In this document: positions 27,417 through 36,289 of the stretch, one piece after another
How the letters are laid out: each line of letters opens with the position of its first letter
How positions within the stretch are numbered: the first letter of the stretch is position 1
Assembly: GCA_963755155.1 (NCBI GenBank)
Contig: CAVWIV010000015.1
Coordinates: 62,001 to 126,000, forward strand
Source of the DNA: PALSA-612 sp963755155
Lineage (GTDB): Bacteria > Actinomycetota > Thermoleophilia > Gaiellales > Gaiellaceae
Reading direction: 5' to 3'
DNA length: 64,000 nucleotides
The notes under the pieces: generated by a model
Told to the model about the DNA's origin: nothing
The model's input: only the letters and a program-made list of their open reading frames with translations
Databases searched by the model: none
Program-made: the position numbers and the translations under genes

Positions 27417-28442
27417 ATGGAAGAGCGCTGCGTCACCGCCCTCAACAGCGCGCTGACCGAGGCCTTCGAGACGCCGCGACGACGTCTACCTCCTCGGCGA
27501 GGACATGCTCGACCCGTACGGCGGTGCGTTCAAGGTCACCCAGGGCCTCTCGACGCGCTGGCCCGAGCGCGTGATCACGACGCCTGTGTCGGAGGGTGCG
27601 ATCTTCGGCATCGCGGCCGGCATGGCGCTGCGCGGCTGGCGGCCGATCCTCGAGATCATGTTCGGCGACTTCATCGCGCTCGGCTTCGACCAGATCGTGA
27701 ACGGGATCTCGAAGTTCCGCGCGATGTTCGACGACCAGGTGCGCGTGCCGCTCGTCGTGCGGACGCCGATGGGCGGCGGCGCGGCTACGGGCCGACGCAC
27801 AGCCAGACGCTCGAGAAGCTGCTGCTCGGCGTGCCGGGCATCACGGTCGTCGCGCCCAGCGAGTGCCACGACATCCGTGCGGCTGCTGCTCGCGGCGGTC
27901 GACGACGACGAGCCGGTCTTCTTCATCGAGAACAAGCTGATGTACGGCCGCCCGAACCGCCGCCCGGCGAACGGCTCGGCTCGGCGAGCTCGCGTGCGTC
28001 GAGACGGAGGGCCACTACCCGGCGCTCTCGTTCTCCGGCAACGGCTTCGCCGGGCGGCGAGCGACGATCGTCACGTACGGCGGCATGCTGCCGATCGTGC
28101 TCGAGGCCGCGGTCCGGCTGATCATCGAGGACGAGCTCTTCACGGAGGTCGTCGCGCCTCGGCCGGCTGCTGCCGCTCGACCTCGAGCCGGTGCTCGAGT
28201 CGGTCGGGCGCACGGGCTCGCTCGTCACCGTCGAGGAGGGGACGCTGACGGGCGGCGTCGGCGCCGAGATCGCCGCTCGCGTGCAGAGCGAGGCCTGGGA
28301 CGACCTGCGGCGGCCCGGTGCGAGCGGATCGCGGCACGCGACGGGATCATCCCCGCCGCGCCGACGCTCGAGGAGGCCGTGCTGCCCGGACGTGGACGAC
28401 GTCGTGAGCGCCGTGCGCGCGCTCGGGATCGTCAGGAGCTGA
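27417..28442 (+). CDS. Thiamin-diphosphate 2-oxoacid dehydrogenase E1 β subunit (frameshifted)
   Basis: The ATG lies one base after the E1α stop. MEERCVTALNSALTEAFE and DDVYLLGEDMLDPYGGAF are typical E1β. TPVSEGAIFGIAAGMALRGW contains the conserved Glu that activates ThDP in trans, and GYGPTHSQTLEKLLLGVPG and DDEPVFFIENKLMYGR follow. The C-terminal transketolase domain (ATIVTYGGMLPIVLEAAVRL, TGSLVTVEEGTLTGGVGAEI) is complete. Shifts at about 27478, 27782 (one base missing), 27885, 28160 and 28320 interrupt the frame. The composite is about 340 residues, normal length. Confidence 0.85.
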
Positions 28443-28445
28443 CGG

Positions 28446-30034
28446 CTGCTCGAGATCGTTCTCACCCGCGAGGACGCGAACACCGAGTCGGCTCTGCTCG
28501 TCGAATGGCTCGTCGCCGACGGCGAGCGCGTGTCGAAGGGCCAGCCCGTCTGCCTGGTCGAGACGTCGAAGGCGCTGCTCGAGCTCGAGTCGCCGGGCGA
28601 CGGGATCCTCAGGCACCTCTACGCGCAGGGGACGAGGTCGAGCTCGGCGGCCGCATCGCGCGTCGTCGCCGAGAGCGAGGCCGAGCTCGCGGCAGCCGCA
28701 GTTGGCGCGTCCCGCGAAGCGCGGCGCCCGCCGCAGCGCCGCCGGGCCGGCGAACGCGACACGGCGGGCGGTCGAGCTCGCGGAGGAGCACGGCATCGAC
28801 CTCGCGTCCGATCGAGAAGGACGGCTTCATCACCGCCGAGGACGTCGAGCGGCTCGTGGCTGCGCAAGGAGGTGGCGGCAGCGACCGGGCTCTTCGCGGG
28901 CATCTCGCTCGAGGGCGTGACGCCTCCCGGCCGTGCTCGCGCTCGCCGAGATCGGAGGGCGTGCTCGATCGGAGCTTCCTCGAGTCGCTCCGCTCCGACC
29001 CGGATGCCTTCCGGGCGCTCTCCTCGGACGAGCAGCTCGCGACGCGTATCGCCGCGCAGGCGCGTCGATCGGCGAGGGCGTGCGGCTCGGCGAGCGCACG
29101 ATCGTCGTCGCGCTCGCGGATCGTGCTCGAGGACGGCGTCGAGATCGGCGACGACGGCATCGTCCACTGCGACGAGGTCGTTCGCCGTCGGCGCGCTGAC
29201 GAGCTTCGGCGCCGCGGCTCGACGTCGCAGTGCCGGCGCGCGTTCGTCGGCGCGAACGGCTACTTCGGGCGCGACGTCGCGCGTCGGCGGCGGCGGCCGC
29301 GCGCGACCCATGGGCGACGCTCGTCGTCGGCGACCTCGCCTTCGTCGGCGACGAGGCGTTCGTCAACCCGTGCCGGCCGGTCGTCATCGGCCGCGAGGTG
29401 TTCGTGACCATGCGGTCGATGCTCGTCACGCACAACATCGGGCACTCGGTGCTCGAGGGCTTCGAGAACCGCTTCGCGCCGATCGTGCTCGAGGATCGCG
29501 CGCAGGTCGGGCTCGGCACCGTCGTCTACGCCGGCTGCCGGCTCGGCCGCGAGGCGATCGTCGCGTCGAACTCGTACGTCGTCTCCGACATCCCGGCAGG
29601 TCAGCTGGCGATCGGCGTGCCCGCGAAGCCCGTCGGCGTCTCCGCGCGCCCGGTGCCGCGCGCCAGGCAGCCCCAGCTCGTGCGGCGGCTGCTCGACGAC
29701 TTCCGCGAGCTGCTGCGAGCTGCGAGGCGTCGACGTCGCGGCGGGCTCCGACCACTCGGTCGCCGTGCGCGTGGACGGGACGACGTCGCTCGTGCTGTTC
29801 GTCGAGAAGGTCGACGCGAAGTTCGAGCCGCCGGAGACCGACGGCGAGGTCGTCGTGCTCACGCTCGACGCTCGCAGGCGAGCCGCCCGCGGGCTGCGCC
29901 GTGCTCGATCTCGTCGCGCGGCGCGTCCACGGCGACGGGCGGCGTCGTGCTCGACTCGGTGCGCGAGTTCTGCCGCAAGCGCGGCATCCGCCTCGAGCCC
30001 GGTCCCTGGCGCTACCGCGGCGGGCCTCATCTAG
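28446..30034 (+). CDS. Lipoyl / E3-binding / left-handed β-helix acyltransferase fusion (frameshifted)
   Basis: The composite protein of about 530 residues opens LEIVLTREDANTESALLVEW. Domain 1 is a lipoyl domain with ETSKALLELESPGDG (lipoylated Lys). Domain 2 is a peripheral subunit-binding domain (ATRRAVELAEEHGIDLAS, GFITAEDVERLV). Domain 3, where E2 would carry its CoA acyltransferase domain, is a hexapeptide β-helix: IVLEDGVEIGDDGIVHCDEV, VGDLAFVGDEAFVNPCRPVV, VLEDRAQVGLGTVVYAGCRL and AIVASNSYVVSDIPAGQLAI, with THNIGHSVLEG as probable catalytic His loop and GVPAKP at its end. A final 110-residue domain (VDGTTSLVLFVEKVDAKFEP) is unassigned. No HHxxxDG motif is present. No canonical start codon precedes LEIV (CTG at 28446); the end may be 30034 or, in another frame, 30072. 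Confidence 0.75.
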
Positions 30035-30085
30035 CCGTCGTTCGCTACGCTCAGCCTGAAGTGTTCCGATAGCCAAGGAGGGCAT

Positions 30086-30760
30086 ATGGGCATCAAGATC
30101 GGGGACACCGCACCCGACTTTCAGGCGGAGACGACCGAGGGGCCGATCTCGTTCCACGACTGGATCGGCGACTCGTGGGCGGTGCTGTTCTCGCACCCCA
30201 AGGACTTCACACCGGTCTGCACGACGGAGCTCGGCTACATGGCGAAGATCAAGCCCGAGTTCGACAAGCGCGACGTGAAGGTCATCGGCCTGTCCGTCGA
30301 CTCGACGGGCGATCACGAGGGCTGGGCGAAGGACATCGAGGAGACGCAGGGGCACGCGCCCAACTACCCGATCATCGGTGACAGCGACTTCGCAGTCTCG
30401 AAGCTTTACGGGATGCTGCCGGCGGAGACGGAGGGCGACCCGAAGGCGCGCACGCCGATGGACAACCAGACCGTGCGCAACGTCTTCGTCGTCGGCCCGG
30501 ACAAGAAGGTGAAGCTCGTCCTCGTCTACCCGATGACGACGGGCCGCAACTTCGACGAGGTGCTGCGCGTCATCGACTCGCTCCAGCTGACGGCGAGGCA
30601 CCGTGTCGCCACGCCGGTGAACTGGCAGGCGGGCGAGGACGTCATCATCGCCGGCTCGGTGCAGAACGACGAGGCGAAGGAGATCTTCGGCGAGTGGGAA
30701 GAGCCGAAGCCATACATCCGCATCGTCCCCCAGCCGGACATGACTCGCGTCGAAGCCTGA
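30086..30760 (+). CDS. 1-Cys (Prx6-type) peroxiredoxin
   Basis: The 224-residue product has the peroxidatic site HPKDFTPVCTTE (Cys45) and the long C-terminal dimerisation domain with NQTVRNVFVVGPDKK, YPMTTGRNFDEVLRVIDSLQ and VATPVNWQAGEDVII that defines the Prx6 subfamily. No resolving Cys is apparent. It reduces H2O2 and organic hydroperoxides in the cytoplasm. AAGGAGGG lies upstream of the ATG. The gene is intact, in contrast to the genes before it, and ends at a bidirectional terminator. Confidence 0.95.
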   Translation: MGIKIGDTAPDFQAETTEGPISFHDWIGDSWAVLFSHPKDFTPVCTTELGYMAKIKPEFDKRDVKVIGLSVDSTGDHEGWAKDIEETQGHAPNYPIIGDSDFAVSKLYGMLPAETEGDPKARTPMDNQTVRNVFVVGPDKKVKLVLVYPMTTGRNFDEVLRVIDSLQLTARHRVATPVNWQAGEDVIIAGSVQNDEAKEIFGEWEEPKPYIRIVPQPDMTRVEA

Positions 30761-30790
30761 GCAAGCGGCGTTCGTAGCATCGAAAGGCAA

Positions 30791-30814
30791 GAGGCTCCGC
30801 TTATGCGGAGCCTC
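30791..30814. terminator. Bidirectional terminator between convergent operons
   Basis: GAGGCTCCGC / TTAT / GCGGAGCCTC forms a 10-bp stem. It lies 30 bases after the peroxiredoxin stop and just past the last gene of the minus-strand operon. Confidence 0.8.
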
Positions 30815-30821
30815 GCTCGTT

Positions 30822-31784
30822 TCAGGCGCGATTACGCCGCCACAACAGAAACCCGAGCGGCAGGAAGGCCGCGAGCGTGACCCACGGCATGAGCGCCACG
30901 CGGGCGCCGGGGATCGTCCTGTCGCTCGTCTCGCCGTCGCCGATGGCCTCGACGACGGCGTCGCCGGCAGCAGAGACGTCGTCCTCCGAGAACGCGCGGC
31001 CGCTCATGAGCTGGGCGACTCGCGCTGTCGTCGCCTCGCTGTTCTTCGCGGGCACGTAGCTCTCCGCTTCACCCGTCGCGTAGATCCGCTCGTCTGCGTT
31101 CCCGAAGCGAACGATCACGGTCTGGATCGGCGGCTTGCCGGGAAAGGCGGCGCCGAGCTGGGATCCGAAGGGCCGCGACTCGCCGTCGGTCATCACCACG
31201 AGCACGCGCTTCGTCGCAGTTCGCGAGAAATAGCGGCGCTCCGGGATGCCGGCGAGGATGTCGTAGTACGTCGCATAGGTCGAGTACGTGAATGCCGGCG
31301 GCGGCAACTCGACGCCGATCGAGCGCCGGAGCGTCGTCTCGAACACGCGGCGGTCGGTGGTCGGCAGGACGTGGGGGAGCAGGCGATCGGTCATCGACAC
31401 GATGCCGGAGCGCACCTGCGGGATCCGGTCGCGGATCGCCGAGGCCGCCTCGACCGACCGGTCGAAGCGTGTCGCGCCGTCGGCGCCGTCGGAGGCGAGC
31501 ATCGAGCGCGACGTGTCCATCACGAAGAACGCCTCGGCCTCCGTCCGCTCCGGCACCGAGCGCTCGGTGCCGAGCACGGGCTGCCCCGCCGCGATGCCCA
31601 GCAGCACGGGAACGGCGGCGACGGCGACGACGAGCGGTGCCCGCGAGCGACGCGAAGGCTCCTCGAGCCTCAGCGCGGTCCGGATGCGGCCCGCGCGCCG
31701 CTCGCGAACCAGGTAGATGCCGAGCGGCAAGAGCGCGGACACGGCGAAGATCACCGCCAGCGGTGTCAGAAACGTGAGGTCCAT
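30822..31784 (-). CDS. Membrane VWA-domain protein (BatA/BatB-like)
   Basis: The 320-residue product has an N-terminal membrane pair (FLTPLAVIFAVSALLPLGI; APLVVAVAAVPVLLGIAAG), a von Willebrand A domain with MIDAS residues FFVMDTSRSMLAS and VLVVMTDGESRPFG, and a C-terminal helix (WVTLAAFLPLGFLLWRRNRA). In Bat systems such proteins work with MoxR ATPases, DUF58 and TPR proteins in envelope stress or periplasmic protein maturation. Its ATG overlaps the stop of the TPR-like gene (TGATG). It is the last gene of the operon. Confidence 0.85.
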   Translation of the reverse strand: MDLTFLTPLAVIFAVSALLPLGIYLVRERRAGRIRTALRLEEPSRRSRAPLVVAVAAVPVLLGIAAGQPVLGTERSVPERTEAEAFFVMDTSRSMLASDGADGATRFDRSVEAASAIRDRIPQVRSGIVSMTDRLLPHVLPTTDRRVFETTLRRSIGVELPPPAFTYSTYATYYDILAGIPERRYFSRTATKRVLVVMTDGESRPFGSQLGAAFPGKPPIQTVIVRFGNADERIYATGEAESYVPAKNSEATTARVAQLMSGRAFSEDDVSAAGDAVVEAIGDGETSDRTIPGARVALMPWVTLAAFLPLGFLLWRRNRA

Positions 31785-32417
31785 CAGTAGCCCGAGCCGT
31801 CGCGGCCGACGCCGGCCACGCGACCGCCCAGCCGGCCGCGGTCGGGGGCAGAGGCCGGTGCGACCTGGTGGAAGAAGTCGCGCAGGACGATCTCGAGGTT
31901 GAACTTCGCGTCCGCGTTTTCCGGGTCTGCCTTGATCGCGTTCGAGAATGAGTCGATCGCTGCGCGGACGGTGCCGGACCGGTCGCCCGGATCGACGGCG
32001 TAGCGGCTCATCGCTACGACGCCCAGTAGGTTCAGCAGCCGCGAGCGCCGGCGCGGATCGGTCTCCGCCCGGCTCGCGTCGATGAGCTTCGGCTCGAGGC
32101 TCGCCCGCAACGCCTCTTGGGTAGGTGTGAGGTACACGGTCGTGTTGCTCGGGTTTGCGCGCGCGTAGAGCCAGACGGCGCGGCGATAGCGGAGATCGTC
32201 CTCGAGCCCGACCGCCTTGGGGGCGACGGCTCCCGGCAGGAAGCCCGGGTCCTCGAACAGCCCGCTTGGCAGTGCGGGCCTGGCCTGGAAGCGGACGTCG
32301 TCGCCCTCGACGGCGCCGCCGACGCGCAGCACGTCGACCGCGAAGACGGACGATCGCGATCGCCACGGGTACACAGAGCACCGCCGCAGCCGGCAAGAGC
32401 CACCGGCGCCACCTCAT
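31784..32417 (-). CDS. TPR-like membrane-anchored protein (BatC-like; one frameshift)
   Basis: The start MRWRRWLLPAAAVLCVPVAI gives a signal/membrane helix, then, after a one-base shift near 32345, FAVDVLRVGGAVEGDDVRF. It ends in TPR-like helices (SRLLNLLGVVAMSRYA, AAIDSFSNAIKADPENADAK, FNLEIVLRDFFHQV) and a Gly-rich tail. This is the arrangement of BatC-type proteins. The ATG overlaps the upstream VWA-gene stop (ATGA). About 210 residues. Confidence 0.75.
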
Positions 32418-33232
32418 CGCCGCACCTCCAGCCGGGCGAGCAGCCGTTCGTTCGCCGCGAGCAACATGACAACGAGGCCGGCGGCGAGCAGGAAGATCCA
32501 CGGTGCGGCGAGCCGCAGGCTCTCCGCCTCGGGAGCTGCCTTTGGCGCCGCTTCCTCCGCCTTGTCCTTCAGGAACGCGCCCTTGCCGAGGATCTCCTCC
32601 ATCAGCAACCGCTTCTCGTCGCTCGGGTTGACGGCGAGGATGCGGACATCGATGCCGTCCCGCCGCACGTCGGCGATCACGTGGCCGAGCCGCACCACCT
32701 CGTCGGGCAGGATCTCGAGGTCGGAGACGATGAGGATCGAGCCCTTCTTCGCTCCCGCGTAGACGAGCGACGCGTGCGCCTCGGCGAGACCCGCCGAGAT
32801 CCGCGTCCCGGCGCGGAAGTCCTCCCAGGGGTTGGCCGGGAAGCTGCCGGTCGTCGAGTTCGGGTCGGGTCGGAAGAAGCGGAGGAACGACAGGAGCTCG
32901 CGGCCGGGAGTCCCAGGCGGCAGCACCTCGTACGCCGAGTCCGAGAAGACGACGAGGCCCGCGCGCTCGCCCTGCCGCGCCATCTTCTGCAGCGTCGAGC
33001 CGAAGGCTGCCTCGTAGACGCTCGCCGAGAGGTCGAGCACGACGACGCCCGTCGTCCCCGAGGGCACGAGCGGCGCGTGGCGGACGTCCGAGTCGCGGGC
33101 GGCGAGGAACGCGAGCGCCAGCGCGGCGACGAGCGCGAGCGCGAGCCCGACGCGGATGATCGTCGTCCGCCGTGCCACCCGGCGCAGCGGCACAGTCTCG
33201 GCCGACGGGAACGCACGCTCAAGCGTCGCCAT
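32414..33232 (-). CDS. Second membrane VWA-domain protein (Bat-like)
   Basis: The 272-residue protein has an N-terminal helix (IIRVGLALALVAALALAFLA), a VWA domain with GVVVLDLSASVYEAAFGS (DxSxS) and SILIVSDLEILPDEV, and a C-terminal helix (APWIFLLAAGLVVMLLAA). It is intact. The ATG lies 14 bases inside the preceding BatD-like frame and its stop overlaps the following start. With the other VWA protein it would form the BatA/BatB pair. Confidence 0.8.
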   Translation of the reverse strand: MATLERAFPSAETVPLRRVARRTTIIRVGLALALVAALALAFLAARDSDVRHAPLVPSGTTGVVVLDLSASVYEAAFGSTLQKMARQGERAGLVVFSDSAYEVLPPGTPGRELLSFLRFFRPDPNSTTGSFPANPWEDFRAGTRISAGLAEAHASLVYAGAKKGSILIVSDLEILPDEVVRLGHVIADVRRDGIDVRILAVNPSDEKRLLMEEILGKGAFLKDKAEEAAPKAAPEAESLRLAAPWIFLLAAGLVVMLLAANERLLARLEVRR

Positions 33233-34143
33233 GCCGCTCCTTCACGAGCGTGAGGATTCGGTCCGTCTCGCCGGGGGAGGGAGACGGGGGCGACCAGGCC
33301 GCGACGCGCGTCTCGTCGCCCAGGCCGTTCGGCTCCACGACGTCGAGCTCCGAGGCGAGCGCTTCGAGCGCCGCGCGCCGCTCGTCGCCGTTCTCCCGCT
33401 CCAGCGACCACTCGACGAGCGCGATCGCGCGCTCCAGCGCGGTCGGCTCGGGCTCCGGCTCGGGCGGCGGCGGCCGCCGCCGTTCGCGCCACCAGCGAAG
33501 GATCAGCGTCGCGGGCAACACGAGCAGGGCGGCCGCGAGCAGCAGCAGGATCGAGACCGAGCGTCGTTGGAGACAGGCGCTGCGAGGTCGCGGGCAGCGG
33601 CGTGACGTTCGCGCGGAAGGGGAAGCCGTAGATCTGCGTCACGTCCTGCGCGTTGATGCGCGTGACCGACTCGACCGGGCTGAACCTCACCGCGCGGAGC
33701 AGCCTCGGCGCCGTCTTGCCGGGGTCCGTGTACTGCACCTGCGCGGGCTGGAAGCGGAACGTGCGCGGCGCGCTGCCGCCCGGATTGACGATCGTGCCCA
33801 GGGTGGACGTGATGCAGGCACGCTCGAGGCACCGCAGGCGAAGCCGGTAGCGAAGCTCGGCGAGGTCTCCTGCCTCGCGGCGGCTGATCTCCATCTCCTC
33901 GATCGGCTCGTACGGCGCGAAGAACGTCTTCAGGCTGATCCGCCCGGGATCGACTTTCGTCTTGTCGACTACGACGTTGACGTCCGCCGTGAGCGTGTCG
34001 CCGAAGAGATGGATGGGCGGTCCGAGCGACCCGCTCGCGGCGATGAAGCTCCCCTGCGGCAGCGCGGCGATGTCGTCGCCGCCTCCGCCGCAGCCCGCGG
34101 CGAGCGGGAGGGCGACGAGCAGCGCCAGCAGTGCTCGCCTCAC
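33219..34143 (-). CDS. BatD-like lipoprotein with C-terminal membrane helix (one frameshift)
   Basis: A GTG start gives a lipobox signal (ALLVALPLAAGC), then β-rich segments (GDTLTADVNVVVDKTKVDPG, LRCLERACITSTLGTIVNPG, APRTFRFQPAQVQY) like the oxygen-tolerance BatD fold. After a one-base shift near 33560 a membrane helix (ILLLLAAALLVLPATLILRW) and a cytoplasmic tail (TALERAIALVEWSLEREN) follow. About 307 residues. GTGA overlap with the DUF58 gene. Confidence 0.75.
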
Positions 34144-35042
34144 GGCCGGCCTCTCGTGAGCAGGCGCTGGTCAGCCCAGGAGAGGAACGAGAAGACGACG
34201 TCGCGGTGCTCGTGCGAGGAGACGACGACGGGGTCCATCGCGAGCCCGTGGAACTCGCGCACGAGCTCGCGGAAGCGCGTCTCGTTCTCCTCGCGGCGCT
34301 CTGCTGCCTCGTGCTCGCGCAAGGCTGCGAGCGTGACGCGGCCGGTGGCGGCGTCCGCGAACGGCACCGCCGCGCCGCTGACGTCGGGAAAGCTCTGCTC
34401 CCAGATCGGGTCCTGCACGATCACCGGCACGAGCTCGAAACGCCGCTCGAGCGCGACGAGCCACTCGTCGCGGCTCGGCCGCTCGAGGAAGTCCGAGATG
34501 ACGAAGACGAACGTGCCTGCGGGAAGGTCGCGGCGCTGCGCCACGAGATGGCGCAGGCTGCGGGCGAGCGTGTCCGCCGGAGCGTCGAACGGCCGCTCGA
34601 GGTCGGCGTCTCCCAGCAGGTGCTGGCTGCGCGGCGGGTGCCAGAACGGCTCGCCTTCGCCCTCGTCGAGGTAGCCGAGCAGGCCGCGCGCGGCGATCGC
34701 GCTGTCGGAGATGAGCCGCACCGCGCCGCGGATCGCCTCCGGCTTCTGGAGCCACGGCCAGCCCTCGGGGAAGATCGACATCGACGGCCGGCGGTCGACG
34801 AGCGAGACGACGCGCGGCGCCTCCTCGGCGAAGTGCTCGCGGACGACGAACTCGTCCGACCCGCGGGCGAGCGACAGCCGCGCCGACGCGTACCAGTCGA
34901 TGCGATCGATGTCGTCTCCCGGCTGATACGGCCGCGAGCCGGCCACGTCCGAGCCGAGCCCGCGCCGCGCGCTGTGCAGCGCGCCGAACGGCAAGCCGAG
35001 CACCCGCCGCCGCGGGATCAGTGGGAAGGTCGCCGCCGTCAA
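34140..35042 (-). CDS. DUF58-domain protein
   Basis: A TTG overlapping the previous stop (TTTTGAC) starts MTAATFPLIPRRRVLG. The DUF58 signature is clear: SRPYQPGDDIDRIDWYASAR, then VVREHFAEEAPRVVSLVD, VFVISDFLERPSRDEWLVAL (VWA-like metal site) and a C-terminal LVREFHGLAMDPVVVSS. DUF58 proteins partner MoxR ATPases. 300 residues, intact. Unlike many DUF58 proteins it has no N-terminal membrane pair. Confidence 0.85.
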   Translation of the reverse strand: MTAATFPLIPRRRVLGLPFGALHSARRGLGSDVAGSRPYQPGDDIDRIDWYASARLSLARGSDEFVVREHFAEEAPRVVSLVDRRPSMSIFPEGWPWLQKPEAIRGAVRLISDSAIAARGLLGYLDEGEGEPFWHPPRSQHLLGDADLERPFDAPADTLARSLRHLVAQRRDLPAGTFVFVISDFLERPSRDEWLVALERRFELVPVIVQDPIWEQSFPDVSGAAVPFADAATGRVTLAALREHEAAERREENETRFRELVREFHGLAMDPVVVSSHEHRDVVFSFLSWADQRLLTRGRP

Positions 35043-35620
35043 AACCGGTTCCGCTGACAGCGTGGCCTGGCGACCGAGATGCCGGCCTTCGCTCCGACGG
35101 ACGCGAAGACGAGCGGCGTCCGATCTTTCGTCGTGATGGCGAGCGAGCCGCTTGAGATCTTGCCCGTGGCGATCAGGAGGTAGCTCGCGTCCGGTGCCTG
35201 GGTGAGAGTCACCGGCTTCGAGAAGGTCGCGCGGACACGGATCAGCACCGAGGCGGGGACCGGGCACTTCCACTTGTTTCCGAAGTCGGTCTCGCCGCTG
35301 CGTAGTCCTTTTGCAGACAGCTGAAGGCGCTTGCTCGTGGGAGCACACGCCGTGCGGCTGACGACGACCTGATCCGCGCCGTTCACGCCCAGGGCGATCT
35401 GAGCCACCACGAACTTCGGCGATCCCTGCGGCCCGTTCGTGGCCTGCGCCTGGTTGGGCACGCCGACGACCGCCAAGGTGCGCAGCGGGTCGGGGTACCC
35501 GGTGCCCCAGGTCTTGCAGAGCATGGTCCGGTCGACGATTCGCGTTGCCGGCTGCGATGCCGCGCTCGCGATGCCGGCGGCTACGGCGAGGGCAACCAGC
35601 CCTCCGGCAAGAGCCCTCAC
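35039..35620 (-). CDS. Secreted β-rich protein of unknown family
   Basis: A GTG overlapping the previous stop (GTGA) starts a signal peptide (VRALAGGLVALAVAAGIASA). The 193-residue product continues with DRTMLCKTWGTGYPDPLRTL, TACAPTSKRLQLSAKGL, KWKCPVPASVLIRVRATF and SVARPRCQRNRF; four Cys suggest two disulfides outside the membrane. It is not obviously one of the GYSxL paralogues around it. Its place between a paralogue and DUF58 suggests it belongs to the same envelope system. Confidence 0.65.
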   Translation of the reverse strand: MRALAGGLVALAVAAGIASAASQPATRIVDRTMLCKTWGTGYPDPLRTLAVVGVPNQAQATNGPQGSPKFVVAQIALGVNGADQVVVSRTACAPTSKRLQLSAKGLRSGETDFGNKWKCPVPASVLIRVRATFSKPVTLTQAPDASYLLIATGKISSGSLAITTKDRTPLVFASVGAKAGISVARPRCQRNRF

Positions 35621-36289
35621 GTGCGCCACGGCTCCGTGGCCTTGCCGAGGTAGCAGGGGGCAACGGTCTTCGCGGGCAGGATCGCGCGGACCCGCATCCC
35701 GCGCGTGGGAGTCTCGAAGACGGCCTCGTAGTTCGTGGCGCCGCCGTAGTCGTAGTTCGCCTTGAGGACGAGCGGCGCGCTCTTGAAGCGCTCCCACTTA
35801 CCCCCGCGAAAACGCTGGAGCACGACGGGCTTGCCGCTTCAGCTTCATGTAGAGCGGCGTCGGGTTGACGGTCACCTTCCACGCTCGCCGCTTGGGGATC
35901 TTCATGGCGTAGAAGCTGGGGATCGGCGTCTTGTGGAGGATCGTGTTGCTCCACTGGCCGCGCCAGCGTGCCCGGAACGTCGTTCCGGAGCTCACGTCGA
36001 CGATGTTGTAGGGAGCCTGGCTCGACGCACTCTCGACCTCCCAGCCGCCCCCGGCGACCGTCCTCGTTCCCGCGTACAGCCGGTAGTCCTTCGTGAGACA
36101 AGCGCGTCCCAGTACCTCGACGTCCTCGCCGGCGGCGGCGGTGGCGACCCGCCCGTGCCACACGAACACCCGGATCTTGTTCTCGTTCGTGTACTGGCGC
36201 ATCGCCAGCGTCACGTCGGCTCGGCTCGCGGCAGCGGCGACACCGCCCACGAGCGCAAGCCCGAGCGCTGCCAGCGCCAGCACTTTCAT
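35617..36289 (-). CDS. Secreted Ig-like paralogue B (one frameshift)
   Basis: Signal peptide MKVLALAALGLALVGGVAAA is followed by an Ig-like β-domain (VFVWHGRVATAAAGEDVEVL, GRACLTKDYRLYAGTRTVAG, SGTTFRARWRGQWSNTI), then VNPTPLYMKL and, after a one-base shift at about 35835, LQRFRGGKWERFKSAPLVLK and RVRAILPAKTVAPCYLGKAT. The ending corresponds to the AVLPxxxAxPCYLxGYS motif of the other paralogues in a diverged form. The ATG overlaps the MoxR stop (ATGA). About 223 residues. Confidence 0.7.

Noticed and set aside
26474..30034. Programmed frameshifting or recoding as the explanation for the many frame changes
   Set aside because: There is no constant slippery site or structure, both insertions and deletions are needed, and unrelated genes in the same stretch are affected. 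Sequence error is simpler.
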